Of a stretch of 64,000 bases of DNA, positions 29,179 to 38,242 are shown one piece after another. The stretch's first letter is position 1. Every line of letters begins with the position of its first letter. Position numbers and translations under genes: made by a program. Source of the DNA: Halopelagius longus (GTDB taxonomy: Archaea > Halobacteriota > Halobacteria > Halobacteriales > Haloferacaceae). The stretch spans positions 434,001 through 498,000 of the forward strand of contig NZ_FNKQ01000003.1 of assembly GCF_900100875.1 (NCBI RefSeq). The letters are read 5' to 3'. A model generated the notes under the pieces. That model did not search any database and had not been told where the DNA came from. It saw only the letters and a list, made by a program, of their open reading frames with translations.

Positions 29179-29553
29179 TCAGACTGCGCCGACGAGCGCG
29201 GTTCCGACGGCCACCCCGACGAGCGCGGTTCCGAGCGTCACTGCGGCGTACCGGACGGCCTCGCCCTCCCGACCGTCGCGCGCGTCCGCCGCGACGGCGA
29301 CGGCGAACGACGAGAACGTCGTGAACGCGCCGCAGAAGCCGGTTCCGAGCGCCGTCGCGACGACGGACGGTGGCGAGGCGGCGACGACTGCGCCGAGGAC
29401 GACGCTCCCCAGCACGTTCACCGAGAGCGTCGCCCGGCGTCCGCTTTCGAGCGCCGTATCGACGCCGTACCGCGCGAGGGCGCCCGCCGACCCGCCGAGT
29501 CCGACGAGAACCGCCGGCGGGAGGTGACCCGCGGCGGCGACGACACCGCTCAC
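29179..29553 (-). CDS. crcB: Fluoride channel CrcB/Fluc, second copy
   Basis: 124 residues with four hydrophobic segments and CrcB motifs GLGGSAGALARYG, NVLGSVVLGAV and GFCGAFTTFSSFA. Fluc channels export toxic fluoride as antiparallel dimers. The GTG start at 29553 overlaps the stop of the upstream crcB (GTGA), so the two unequal subunits are translated together and probably form a heterodimer. Confidence 0.92.
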   Translation of the reverse strand: MSGVVAAAGHLPPAVLVGLGGSAGALARYGVDTALESGRRATLSVNVLGSVVLGAVVAASPPSVVATALGTGFCGAFTTFSSFAVAVAADARDGREGEAVRYAAVTLGTALVGVAVGTALVGAV

Positions 29554-29891
29554 CCGAAACGCCCTCCGACCGCGAGGCCCGCGAACGCCGCGGCGAAGCC
29601 GAGGGCGTAGTTCGCGCCGACGTTCGCCGCGCCCCACGTCGGACCGAGCGCGGCCGTCTGTACGGCGAACGTGCTGTACGTCGTAAACGAGGAGAGGAGG
29701 CCGGTCCCGAGGAGCACCTGCGCGCGGCGCGTCGGGGCGAACGCGAGCATCGCTCCGAGGAGGAAACTCCCCGCCACGTTCACCGCGAGGGTGCCCGCGG
29801 CCCCCGGCAGGGCGACGCCGACGCCGTACCGGAGCGTCGCGCCGACGAACCCGCCGGACGCGACGAGGAGCGGGTCGAGTCTGTCGGCCAT
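29550..29891 (-). CDS. crcB: Fluoride channel CrcB/Fluc, first copy
   Basis: 113 residues, four hydrophobic segments, motifs SGGFVGATLRYGVG, NVAGSFLLGAML and LLSSFTTYSTFA. It is paired with the overlapping second gene. Positive residues are distributed differently in the two proteins, as expected for fixed, opposite membrane topologies. It follows the HerA-like ATPase gene by 21 nt. Confidence 0.93.
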   Translation of the reverse strand: MADRLDPLLVASGGFVGATLRYGVGVALPGAAGTLAVNVAGSFLLGAMLAFAPTRRAQVLLGTGLLSSFTTYSTFAVQTAALGPTWGAANVGANYALGFAAAFAGLAVGGRFG

Positions 29892-29912
29892 GCGTACCGT
29901 CTTCCGCCGAGC

Positions 29913-31016
29913 CTACTCCTCGGTTTCGGTCGGTACCGCGTCGGCGGAGGCGTCGCTCGCTCGGGGACTCGCGCCGCCGTGCGGGGTGTGACGGCGGCGA
30001 ACGGTCACGTCCCTGACTGCCTCCGCCGCGTCGTCGACGACGAGTGCCTCGCCCGGCGCGTCGGGCAGTCGCTCCCTGAGGGTCGAACCGAGATACGTCG
30101 GGTTCGCCGCCGCCAGCGCGTCGATGTCGGGGCCGGCGGTGAGGCGGTGGACGACGCGCAGGTCGGCCTGCGAGACGGCGACGTCGGGGAGCGAACTCGG
30201 CCGTTGCGTCGCCGCGACGAGCGAGACGCCGGGTGCTCGTCCGCGCGTGAGAATCGTTTCGAGCGCCGGCGACGCCACGCCGTCGAAGAACGCGTGCGCC
30301 TCGTCGAGAAAGAGCCACGGCAGGCGGTCTATCGCCCCGGAGAGTCGGGCGTCGTACAGTCCGCTCGCCACGGCGTACGCCACCGCGTTCATCGGCGCGG
30401 GGTCGAGCGACGAGGCGTCGAGGACGGTGGCCTCTCCCCCGGCGAGTTCGGACGCCGAGAGGCCGTCGGGGTCGAACACGCCCCACGTCTCGGCGCGGCG
30501 GAGTCGGTTGCCCGCGGCGCGAACCGTCGCCGCGGGAACGTCCGCGTCGGCGACGAACTCCCGCATCGCCGTCAGCGTCTCCGCCGTCGCCGCGGCGCGC
30601 CAGACGAGGGACCCGACCGGGGAGTTCTCGTCGCACCCGACGAGCGTCGGCCACGCCGAGGGCGGAACGGCGTCCGCGCGGACCCGAGGCGACCGGACGA
30701 CGCGGGCGGGGACCGGCGGGCCGTCCCTCTCGGACGCGCCGAGTCCGTCGAAGACGCCCATCGGGTCGACGAGGACGGGCGCGACGCCCGACGCCCGGGC
30801 GGCACCCTCGGCGAGGACGCCGAGCGTGTACGACTTCCCGTAACCGCGCTTTCCGACGACGAGGGCGGCGTGCGGCCGGTCTACGTCCACCGCGACCGGA
30901 GCGCCGTCGCTCCCGTCGCAGGCGCGGTGGCGTCCGAAGCGAACCGACGGGCCGTCGTCGCCGCCGCGCCGACCGAGAACCTCCGCGTCCGCGTTCGTCT
31001 CCGTGTCCGTGTGCAT
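29913..31016 (-). CDS. HerA/FtsK-like ATPase
   Basis: 367 residues of a RecA-fold ATPase with Walker A GKRGYGKS (55-62), Walker B LPWLFLDEAHAFF (about 228-240) and sensor-like SLVAATQRPSSLPD; a leading segment with VRFGRH resembles the HerA barrel. Such haloarchaeal DUF87-type proteins are related to DNA-translocating helicases, but no NurA nuclease gene is near, so a role in DNA repair or conjugation-like transfer is only an inference. It lies divergent from the pilin-like gene at 31092 and in line with the crcB pair. Confidence 0.8.
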   Translation of the reverse strand: MHTDTETNADAEVLGRRGGDDGPSVRFGRHRACDGSDGAPVAVDVDRPHAALVVGKRGYGKSYTLGVLAEGAARASGVAPVLVDPMGVFDGLGASERDGPPVPARVVRSPRVRADAVPPSAWPTLVGCDENSPVGSLVWRAAATAETLTAMREFVADADVPAATVRAAGNRLRRAETWGVFDPDGLSASELAGGEATVLDASSLDPAPMNAVAYAVASGLYDARLSGAIDRLPWLFLDEAHAFFDGVASPALETILTRGRAPGVSLVAATQRPSSLPDVAVSQADLRVVHRLTAGPDIDALAAANPTYLGSTLRERLPDAPGEALVVDDAAEAVRDVTVRRRHTPHGGASPRASDASADAVPTETEE

Positions 31017-31058
31017 CGGGGGGTCTGGTCCCGCCTTCGTACTTCAACCCCCGGACGA

Positions 31059-31068
31059 GGGTTTATCC
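31059..31068 (+). promoter_or_regulatory. TATA box of the gene at 31092
   Basis: GGGTTTATCC is centred about 29 nt before the ATG, consistent with a leaderless start. Confidence 0.55.
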
Positions 31069-31091
31069 CGGGAGGCGGGACCACCGCCCCT

Positions 31092-31550
31092 ATGTTCGAC
31101 AGATTCGGACTGAAGCGGTTCGCCGCCGACGACCGGGCCATCGAAGGACTGCCGATTCGCCTCGTCATCGCCCTCGTCGTCGGCGTGGCGACGATGAGCG
31201 TCATGCTGAACATGCTCTCGGGGGTGCAGGGACTGGCCGTCTCGGAACTCGACGTGAAACCGGACCCCGACGTGGTGACGCCCGGCGAACAGGAACTGGA
31301 CCTCCTCGTGGTGGACGCCGACGGCGACCCCGTGGAAGGCGCGACGGTCGTCGTGAAAGACGGGACCGCGGACATCGACGGCGTGAAAACGAATAAATCC
31401 GGAGCCGACGGGGTAGCGACGGTGAACGTCTCGCCCGACGTCCGAACGAATCAGGGGGACGGGACGCTCGTCGTGGACGTGAAACCGCCCGCCGGGAGCC
31501 AGTTCGTCGATAGGCGGGAGAACACGGCGGTGCTCGTCGTTCGGGAGTGA
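31092..31550 (+). CDS. Pilin-like membrane-anchored protein with a carboxypeptidase-regulatory-like domain
   Basis: 152 residues. The N-terminus (FGLKRFAADDRAIEGLPIR, then VIALVVGVATMSVMLNML) resembles archaeal type IV pilin/archaellin signal segments, with a charged stretch before a single hydrophobic helix. The rest is a small beta domain (DGDPVEGATVVVKDGT, KSGADGVATVNV) like carboxypeptidase-regulatory or CNA-B folds, displayed outside the cell. It probably belongs to a haloarchaeal DUF family (DUF7382, from memory). Its role is unknown. Confidence 0.78.
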   Translation: MFDRFGLKRFAADDRAIEGLPIRLVIALVVGVATMSVMLNMLSGVQGLAVSELDVKPDPDVVTPGEQELDLLVVDADGDPVEGATVVVKDGTADIDGVKTNKSGADGVATVNVSPDVRTNQGDGTLVVDVKPPAGSQFVDRRENTAVLVVRE

Positions 31551-31586
31551 GATGCGGCCGAAAAGGAGAGAGTGAGGAGGTGAGCG

Positions 31587-32855
31587 CTACCGTTCGGGAT
31601 GCGTCGGCGCGTCGAACCCGCCGCGGACCAACGGTTTCGCGATGTGGCGGCGCGCGCAGGGCGGCACCTCGTACCACCCGCGTTCGAGTTCGCGGTCGAC
31701 GCGCACCGTCTCCTTCCCCGGTGCGGTGGTGCCGCAGTCCCGGCAGCGATAGCCCTGATTTCGGCCCGCGCTCTCCATCGAACGCCCGCAGTCTGGGCAC
31801 GTCGGCGTGACTTCCTCGGTCCGGACGAGAGACCGAACGGCGAACTTCTCCAGTTTGAGCGTCCCCCGACTCACCTCGCCGCAGACGGTCAGGTCGTCGC
31901 CGACGCGGAGGGCGCGGACCCTGTCGCGGAACCGCTTCGTCGGTTCGAAGGCGACGCACTCTATCGACCGGTCGCCGTCCGCGAGTTCGAAGAAGACGTG
32001 CCCGCCGCGGCGCGTCTCGGGGTCCGAGGCGACGGCGCCGTCGACGCGGTAGGCGGAGTCGTCTTCGAGCGAACCGAGTTCGCCGTCTCGGAGATGCACG
32101 TCGGTCCCTTGGTTCGTCAGGAAGGTGGCCGCGCGTTCGACGGGTTCCGACTCGATTCGGGCCGCGAGTTTTTCGACCGCCTCGGCGTCGTCGCCGCGGA
32201 CGCCGTGCAGGATGGGCCCGGGCGCGTTCGGGACGCAGACGGCCTGTCCCTCCTCTCGGTCCACGGTGTCCCACGCCTCGGGGTAGAACGCCTCCGCGGC
32301 GTCGAAGACGGAGTCCCAGTCCACGTCGCGGGGCGTCCCGCACCGGTCGAACTCCCGGTAGGAGATGCGCTCGTACGTCCACTCCTCGAAGGCGGGCCAC
32401 GCGCCGATAGCGGCGAGCGCGCCGATTCGGCCGCGTCCGCCGTCCCAGCCGCGGTGTTCGTACCCCGCCTCGTCGGCCAGCGTCGTCGCCGTCTCGGTAT
32501 CGACGATGTCTCTGACGCCGCGGCGGGCGAAGTCGGCCACCGCGTCCGGCACGTCCTCGGGGTCGCCGGGCGCGACGACGACGCCCGGACTCGTCCGCGG
32601 GTCGTCCGTCTCCGCGAGGGGTTCCAGTTCCGAGACGGCGACGTCGAGGGCGTCAGCGGCGGGAAATTCCACGTGGAGGGCGAGTGCGGCGTTGCCGCGG
32701 GTCTTGTGCTTCACCGCGGGGTTGAGTCGGACGAGCAACCGCCGCCGCACGCGGCCACCGGCGGCCTCGACGGCCTCTGCGACCAGCGTCGCGAGGTACG
32801 TCGTACACATCCCTCGCTCTCTGGAGTCGGTGTCGTCCAGACCGATGACCGTCAT
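31587..32855 (-). CDS. tiaS: tRNA(Ile2) 2-agmatinylcytidine synthetase
   Basis: 422 residues. TiaS attaches agmatine to C34 of the CAT-anticodon tRNA-Ile so that it reads AUA; it is essential and archaea-specific. The family start GLDDTDSRERGMCTTYLA is present, then FARRGVRDIV, HRGWDGGRGRIGALAAIG, an OB-fold region (VGDDLTVCGEVSRGTLKLEKF) and a C-terminal zinc ribbon (CPDCGRSMES, RCRDCGTTAP). Confidence 0.96.
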   Translation of the reverse strand: MTVIGLDDTDSRERGMCTTYLATLVAEAVEAAGGRVRRRLLVRLNPAVKHKTRGNAALALHVEFPAADALDVAVSELEPLAETDDPRTSPGVVVAPGDPEDVPDAVADFARRGVRDIVDTETATTLADEAGYEHRGWDGGRGRIGALAAIGAWPAFEEWTYERISYREFDRCGTPRDVDWDSVFDAAEAFYPEAWDTVDREEGQAVCVPNAPGPILHGVRGDDAEAVEKLAARIESEPVERAATFLTNQGTDVHLRDGELGSLEDDSAYRVDGAVASDPETRRGGHVFFELADGDRSIECVAFEPTKRFRDRVRALRVGDDLTVCGEVSRGTLKLEKFAVRSLVRTEEVTPTCPDCGRSMESAGRNQGYRCRDCGTTAPGKETVRVDRELERGWYEVPPCARRHIAKPLVRGGFDAPTHPER

Positions 32856-32918
32856 GGGCGACGATACCGCGTCGAGGATGTAACGCCTTTCGAGTCCGGG
32901 TCGGCCCGGGCCGGCTGA

Positions 32919-32935
32919 CGTATATAAAAATACCG
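32919..32935. promoter_or_regulatory. AT-rich TATA-like element between tiaS and the HTH gene
   Basis: GCTGACGTATATAAAAATAC is a near-consensus TATA run in a GC-rich gap. It lies about 70 nt from tiaS (minus) and 80 nt from the HTH gene (plus), so which gene uses it is unclear; a second TATA-like AGTTATATG at 32984-32992 is better placed for the HTH gene. Confidence 0.45.
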
Positions 32936-33009
32936 TCGCGTCCGGCGGAATCGGGCGACGCGGGCGATTACGGGCTAGAAAACAGTTATATGTCGCGAAT
33001 CACTTATAC

Positions 33010-34002
33010 ATGAATATGTCCCGGTCAGCTCTGGTCGGAAACGTCACGGCGATGCTGGAGGACGCCGGTTTCCTCGTCAGCGACCGCTGTGCCATCCGTC
33101 CCAAGAGCTTCGACCTCGCCGCCCGGCGCGGCGAAGACTTGGTGCTGTTGAAGATTCTGGGGAACATCGACGCGTTCGACGCCGCGACCGGCGCGGAGAT
33201 GCGTCGCCTCGGCACGTACCTCTCGGCGACGCCGATGGTCGTCGGCCTGCGGACGCGCGACGAGGAACTCAAACCGGAGGTGGTCTACTTCCGGCACGGC
33301 GTGCCCGTGATGAACCCCGACACCGCGATGGACCTGTTCGTCGAGGGCGTCCCGCCGCTCATCTACGCGGCCCCCGGCGGCCTCTACGTCAACATCGACG
33401 GCGACCTGTTGGCGGACGAGCGCCAGGAGCGAGGGTGGAGCCTCGGCCGTCTGGCGAACGAACTCGGCGTCTCGCGGCGCACCGTCTCGAAGTACGAGGA
33501 CGGCATGAACGCGAGCATCGAGGTGGCGATTCAGCTCGAACAGATGTTCGACAAGCCGTTCTCGAACCCGGTGGACGTGATGGACGGCGCAGAGGAAGTG
33601 CGCGAGGCGGACCCGACGCCCGAGGACCCGGCGGCGGACCCCGACGACGAACACGTCGTCCACATCCTCACCCGCGCGGGGTTCACCGTCCACCCCACGT
33701 CGCGCGCGCCGTTCAAGGCGGTCAGCGAGGACGAGGACCGGAGTACCCGGCGCAGCGACCGGATGCCGATGCTGACGGGTCACTCGCCGTTCACCCGGAG
33801 CGCCGAGAAGCGCGCCCGCATCATGTCCTCTCTGGGCGAGGTGACCCAGACCCGGTCCGTCTACTTCACCGAAGATCAGTCGAAGCGCGACTCCGTGGAC
33901 GGGACGGCCCTCGTCAGCTGCGAGGAACTCGCCGCCATCGACGACCCCGACGAGATTCGCGACCTGATTCGGGAACGCGCCCGCGAACCCGAGGAAGCGT
34001 AG
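33010..34002 (+). CDS. Archaeal HTH transcriptional regulator (COG1395-type)
   Basis: 330 residues. The N-terminal alpha/beta domain ([21 protein letters not shown]... [18 protein letters not shown]) resembles a nuclease-like fold; then comes a Cro/C1-type HTH ([32 protein letters not shown], about 135-168) and a C-terminal domain ([26 protein letters not shown]) that partly repeats the first. It is found across archaea; targets are unknown. ATG 33010 or 33016 may be used; a TATA at 32984-32992 suits either. Confidence 0.85.
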   Translation: MNMSRSALVGNVTAMLEDAGFLVSDRCAIRPKSFDLAARRGEDLVLLKILGNIDAFDAATGAEMRRLGTYLSATPMVVGLRTRDEELKPEVVYFRHGVPVMNPDTAMDLFVEGVPPLIYAAPGGLYVNIDGDLLADERQERGWSLGRLANELGVSRRTVSKYEDGMNASIEVAIQLEQMFDKPFSNPVDVMDGAEEVREADPTPEDPAADPDDEHVVHILTRAGFTVHPTSRAPFKAVSEDEDRSTRRSDRMPMLTGHSPFTRSAEKRARIMSSLGEVTQTRSVYFTEDQSKRDSVDGTALVSCEELAAIDDPDEIRDLIRERAREPEEA

Positions 34003-34014
34003 CCGACTCTTCTC

Positions 34015-34674
34015 TCACCCTCTCGCCCGTCGGTCGAGCGTCTGCGCCGTCGGGAGCGACCACCCGTAGGTGACCGCCGCCGTCCGCGACCCGACGGTCA
34101 CCGCGGCGCACACCGCGGCGGCGGCACCCGGCGTCCCGGCGAACGTCGCCGCCAGCCAGTAGGTCGTCCCGCCGAGAACCGCACAGCTCGCGTAGAAGTC
34201 GTCGAACAGGATGAACGGCGACCTATCGAGGAGTACGTCCGCGAACGCGCCGCCGCCGACGGCGTTGATGGTCGCTATCGCCACGACGCCGAACCCCGAG
34301 AGGCCGGCGTCGGTGGCGACGATTGCGCCCGCGGTGGTGAACGCCGCGAGGCCGACGGCGTCCGAAAAGAGGGTGATCGGGTGTTCGTCGGCCGAGTCGA
34401 ACGCGACGCTGAGGCCGACGGCGAGGGCGACGCCGAGCATGCCGAATCCGATTTCGCCGAACGACCTGAGCGCCAAGGGGACGCGGTCGACCAACACGTC
34501 CCGCGTCGCCCCGCCGGCGAACGCCGTGACGAGTCCCACCACCGCGATACCGAACACGTCGAACTCCTCGCGTATCGCCTTCGTCGCGCCGACGAGTGCG
34601 AACGCCACCAAGCCGACGGTGTTCATCACGACGAACGGGTCCACAGAAACTGCGCCGACGATGTCCTGAGCCAC
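34015..34674 (-). CDS. TRIC-type (UPF0126) cation channel family membrane protein
   Basis: 219 residues with about seven hydrophobic segments in two homologous halves, carrying the two hallmark motifs GLVTAFAGGATRDVLVDRVPL and NAVGGGAFADVLLDRSPFIL. Prokaryotic members are structural relatives of trimeric intracellular cation channels. The ion carried here is not known. It is convergent with the HTH gene. Confidence 0.93.
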   Translation of the reverse strand: MAQDIVGAVSVDPFVVMNTVGLVAFALVGATKAIREEFDVFGIAVVGLVTAFAGGATRDVLVDRVPLALRSFGEIGFGMLGVALAVGLSVAFDSADEHPITLFSDAVGLAAFTTAGAIVATDAGLSGFGVVAIATINAVGGGAFADVLLDRSPFILFDDFYASCAVLGGTTYWLAATFAGTPGAAAAVCAAVTVGSRTAAVTYGWSLPTAQTLDRRARG

Positions 34675-34745
34675 TACGTTCGCCCACGGCGGAGGACGCC
34701 TTGAGGGCTACGCATCGAACCGCGGACGGCAGAAGGGTCGCCGGG

Positions 34746-34994
34746 TCAGTTGGCGTACGTCTCGTCGAGGTACTCGACGATGTCGTCGCTCTCGGGCATC
34801 CCCTCGACGCCGTGTTCCTCGTCCACGAGGACGGGGACGCCCGTCTGGCCGCTCACTTCCTCGACTTCCGTTCGCTCGGAGTGCGAACGCGGGACCATCT
34901 TCGACTCGTACTCCAAGTCGAGTTCCGAGAGCTTGTTCTTCACTTTCGCGCAGTAGGGACAGCCCTCTAGCTCGTACAGGATGAGGTTCGACAT
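34746..34994 (-). CDS. Glutaredoxin-like protein
   Basis: 82 residues, a single thioredoxin fold with redox motif CPYC (ELEGCPYCAKVKNKL), cis-Pro GVPVLVD and GMPESDDIVEYLDE. It should reduce disulfides or act in thiol/Fe-S handling. The ATG 34994 start is set by the family N-terminus (MSNLILYEL) and by a TATA box 26 nt upstream; the longer open frame lacks support. Confidence 0.92.
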   Translation of the reverse strand: MSNLILYELEGCPYCAKVKNKLSELDLEYESKMVPRSHSERTEVEEVSGQTGVPVLVDEEHGVEGMPESDDIVEYLDETYAN

Positions 34995-35014
34995 CGCTAG
35001 CCGATAGGCGACTG

Positions 35015-35025
35015 CGGATAAAGAG
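35015..35025 (-). promoter_or_regulatory. TATA box of the glutaredoxin gene
   Basis: The minus strand reads CTCTTTATCCG, centred 26 nt before ATG 34994, a typical leaderless arrangement. Confidence 0.6.
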
Positions 35026-35073
35026 TCCGGTGGTTCTGTGCGTCCCGGATACACACGGGCGGCGATTCCGCGG

Positions 35074-36453
35074 TCAGCGCCCGACGACGTTCCGAACGCC
35101 GTCGGCGATGCGTCGCCGGTGGAGGACGACTTCCCCGCCCGCCCACCCGAGAAGGAGGAGGGCGGCGCAGACGGCGTAGACGAACTCCCACGGGCCCATC
35201 CAGACGGGGCGAAGCCACGGCGTGACGTGCGCCCACTTGGTGGCGAACTCGTTCATCGGCCCTTCGAGGGGCGTCTCCGCGAACGTCGCGCGCATCTGCC
35301 CGGCGAAGCCGACGCCCTCGCCCGACCCGGCGCGGAGTTCCGCGCTGCCGGTGATGTCGTACTCGCCGCTCGCGTTCATGTCGCGGATGGTCGGCCCGTC
35401 CGAAGAGCCGTCGCCGTGTGCGACGCGTTCGGCGTCGTACGGACCCCACGTCGCGTAGTACTCCCAGACGATTTCGCCCTCCGGCGTCACCTCGATGACG
35501 CGGTGGTTGAGCGTGTCCGTGATGAGCGTGTTGCCGTTCGGCAGCCGGTCGGCGTCCCGCGGCCAGTTGAGGACGTTCGACCCGACGGACCAGGTGCGGA
35601 CCCACGAACCGTTCTCGTGGGCGTACTCGACGACGCGGTTGTTTCCGCTGTCGGCGACGAGTATCGTCGGCGTCCCGTTCTCGCTCAGCATCCAGTCGGG
35701 GTTGTGCTGTTCCCGCATCACGTCGTAGTTGTCGTCGCTCCCGAGGCGGTGGGTGATGTTCTTCGTCTCCATGTCGACGACGATGGCTTGATCGAAGTTC
35801 CGCGGCGAGAGCAGCAGTTTCCCGTCGCCGATGGGGTCGACGTCGTTGGAGTGGGTCCAGTCGCTCGTCATCCCGCCGTTCGTATCGGAGGGGAAGTGGT
35901 CGCGGTAGTACCACTCCCACGTCACCTCCTCGGTGGTCGTGTTGTAGACGAAGATGCGGTCCATCGACCCGTTCTCCTCGTCCCACTCGCGCATGTTCGA
36001 GACGACGAGTTCGTCCTCGCTGAGGCGGTCGACGTCGTGGGTGTCCTCGATGTCGAAGCGCGTCTCCCAGACGCGGGTCTGGTTCTCGGGGTTCAACTCG
36101 AAGACGAGCGTCTCGCCGTCGCGCGGCGAGGAGACCAACAGGTTCCCGTTCTCCAAGGGGTCGACGTCGAAGAACCACGCGCCGGACTCGTTGTGAGTCC
36201 ACTGCGTTCCCCCACGTTCGCCGACGGAGATGACGCGGGCGGGCTTCTTCGGGTTCGTCGACCCGTCGAACGTGTACCCTTGGACGCTGACGACCGTCGA
36301 CCCGTTCGCCGGACTCGTCACCGTCCCGCGGGTCAGCGTCGTCTCGTCGTCGGGGTCGTACGTGATGGCGGACACCGCAGACGGCGTCAGCAGGGCGACC
36401 ACGAGGACGAGCGTGACCGCCCGCACGGCAGTTCGTCTAGAGAGTGAGACCAT
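35074..36453 (-). CDS. Membrane-anchored arylsulfotransferase (ASST)-like beta-propeller protein
   Basis: 459 residues. An N-terminal signal (MVSLSRRTAVRAVTLVLVVALL, cleavage near VSA) is followed by a beta-propeller with repeats such as PLENGNLLVSS, DPIGDGKLLLSP, ADSGNNRVVEYAHENGSWVRTW and RLPNGNTLITDTLNHRVIEV, then a C-terminal helix (about 421-440) and basic tail. The arylsulfotransferase family moves sulfate between phenols; whether this member is catalytic or a sugar/protein-binding propeller is open. It is mostly extracellular with the tail inside. Confidence 0.85.
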   Translation of the reverse strand: MVSLSRRTAVRAVTLVLVVALLTPSAVSAITYDPDDETTLTRGTVTSPANGSTVVSVQGYTFDGSTNPKKPARVISVGERGGTQWTHNESGAWFFDVDPLENGNLLVSSPRDGETLVFELNPENQTRVWETRFDIEDTHDVDRLSEDELVVSNMREWDEENGSMDRIFVYNTTTEEVTWEWYYRDHFPSDTNGGMTSDWTHSNDVDPIGDGKLLLSPRNFDQAIVVDMETKNITHRLGSDDNYDVMREQHNPDWMLSENGTPTILVADSGNNRVVEYAHENGSWVRTWSVGSNVLNWPRDADRLPNGNTLITDTLNHRVIEVTPEGEIVWEYYATWGPYDAERVAHGDGSSDGPTIRDMNASGEYDITGSAELRAGSGEGVGFAGQMRATFAETPLEGPMNEFATKWAHVTPWLRPVWMGPWEFVYAVCAALLLLGWAGGEVVLHRRRIADGVRNVVGR

Positions 36454-36609
36454 TACTACCGACTGACTGTCGGTACAGGCGTGAACCTTTTTTGGTATCC
36501 CTCGGCCCTGTCAGTCGATGCGAGCGGCCGTCAAGCGGGGAGAACGGCGGGTATCGGGGGACGCGAGAGCGACGGACGGAGAGAAAAGAGACGGGTCGTC
36601 CGGCGGGTC

Positions 36610-38022
36610 CTACACCTGCGCCGAGAGGAAGCCGCTGGTTCGGACGAAGAAGTAGAGGACGAACGCGCCCGCCAGCACCCAGTGGCCGGCGCGGAGGTCC
36701 TCGCGGTCGCCCGCGGCGAGTTTGACTATCGGGTAGGAGACGATGCCCGCGGCGATGCCGTAGGCGATGGAGTAGGTGAAGGGCATCACGAGGATGGTCA
36801 TCCCGGCGGGGATGGTGTTGGTGATGTCGCTCCAGTCGATATCGACGGCGTTGCGCAGCATCACGATGCCGATGACGACCAACGCGATGTGGGAGGCGTA
36901 CTGCGGAATCGCCGCCGCCAGCGGAACGAGAGCCAGGGAGGCGAGGAACAGAACCGCGACGACGAGTGCGGTCAGTCCGGTTCGGCCGCCCTCTTCGACG
37001 CCGGAGGCGGACTCGATGTACGTCGTCACCGTCGAGGTGCCGAGCATCCCGCCGACGGTGGTGCCGACGGCGTCGGCCATCAGCGGTTTGTCGATGTCCG
37101 GGAGGTTACCGTCCTCGTCGAGGAAGCCCGCCACTTGACCGACGCCGACGAGCGTTCCCGCGGTGTCGAAGAAGTCCACGAAGAAGAACGTGAACACGAT
37201 GAGCGCGAAGGAGAACGCCTCGACGTTGCCGAAGCCGTCGAGGAACGCGCCCGCGAGCGGTGCGATGTTGTACGTCGCCTCGGTCGAACCGGCGACGAGT
37301 CCGGCGTCGGCGGGAACGACGCCGAGCGTCGTCACCACCCACCCGATGAACGCGGTGCCGAGGATGCCGAGGACGATGGAGCCCGGGATGCCCCGAGCGT
37401 ACAGCGCGAACGTGAGAAACAGGCCGACGACGGAGACGATGGCGACGGGGTTCGACGCCACGTCGCCGAGGGTGACGAGCGTCGAGGCGTCGTCGACGAC
37501 GATGCCCATCGCCTGCAGGCCGATGATGGCGAGGAACAGCCCGATACCGGTTCCGACGGCGAACTTCACCGGCGCGGGGAACAGGCGGATGATGTACTCG
37601 CGCGCGCCGACGGCGGTGAGGACGATGAAGAGGAGTCCCTCCACGACGACGGCGGCAAGCGCCGTCTGCCACGGTACCCCGAGTGCGCCGACGACGGTGA
37701 ACGCGAAGAAGGCGTTCAACCCGAGTCCGGGCGCTTGCCCGAACGGCCGGTTCGCGTAGAACGCCATGACGAGCGTCGCCACCGCGGCGGCGATGATGGT
37801 CACGACGGCGAGCATCGACTGTACCTCGCTGGGCGCGTAGCCCGCGATGGCGATACCGTCCGCCCCCTCGATGAACGGCTGGTCGGTCAGTATCGACGGG
37901 TTGACGACGACGATGTACGACATCGTCAGGAACGTCGTCAGTCCGGCGAGAACCTCCGTCCGCACGGACGACCCGTGTTCTTGCACATCGAAGTAGTCTT
38001 CGAGCGTCTCAGTGAGCCCCAT
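36610..38022 (-). CDS. NCS2-family nucleobase permease (AzgA-like)
   Basis: 470 residues with 12-14 hydrophobic segments. AzgA-type signatures are VRTEVLAGLTTFLTMSYIVVVNPSIL near the start, GLGLNAFFAF, VDFFDTAGTLVGVG and GTSTVTTYIESASGVEEGGRTGL. Members take up adenine, guanine or hypoxanthine with protons. ATG 38022 (MGLTETLEDYFDV) is chosen over the upstream Met because the added segment is unlike the family. It lies next to the PRTase regulator and pyrE on the same strand. Confidence 0.95.
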   Translation of the reverse strand: MGLTETLEDYFDVQEHGSSVRTEVLAGLTTFLTMSYIVVVNPSILTDQPFIEGADGIAIAGYAPSEVQSMLAVVTIIAAAVATLVMAFYANRPFGQAPGLGLNAFFAFTVVGALGVPWQTALAAVVVEGLLFIVLTAVGAREYIIRLFPAPVKFAVGTGIGLFLAIIGLQAMGIVVDDASTLVTLGDVASNPVAIVSVVGLFLTFALYARGIPGSIVLGILGTAFIGWVVTTLGVVPADAGLVAGSTEATYNIAPLAGAFLDGFGNVEAFSFALIVFTFFFVDFFDTAGTLVGVGQVAGFLDEDGNLPDIDKPLMADAVGTTVGGMLGTSTVTTYIESASGVEEGGRTGLTALVVAVLFLASLALVPLAAAIPQYASHIALVVIGIVMLRNAVDIDWSDITNTIPAGMTILVMPFTYSIAYGIAAGIVSYPIVKLAAGDREDLRAGHWVLAGAFVLYFFVRTSGFLSAQV

Positions 38023-38242
38023 AATGCACGAGTGAGCATACTCGCTATTCCGACCATAAGCGTTACCATCGAAAGGGGCGAGAATGAGCACGCACGTGCA
38101 TATCCCGGCAATTATGACGGGGGATTCTCTGCGCAGGCGTGTACTACCACAAACGACGAGTTCGTCGATAGAGAACGCGGGTGCTCGAAGGAAGCGCGTT
38201 CGCCGGGCAGTCAGAGACGATGCGTCGCCGGCGCGCCGACTC

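Noticed and set aside
29179-31047. Minus-strand frame of 622 codons read as one protein
   Set aside because: Only its last 124 codons are a real protein (the second crcB, from GTG 29553); the upstream part is Arg-rich antisense or off-frame sequence over the first crcB and the ATPase.
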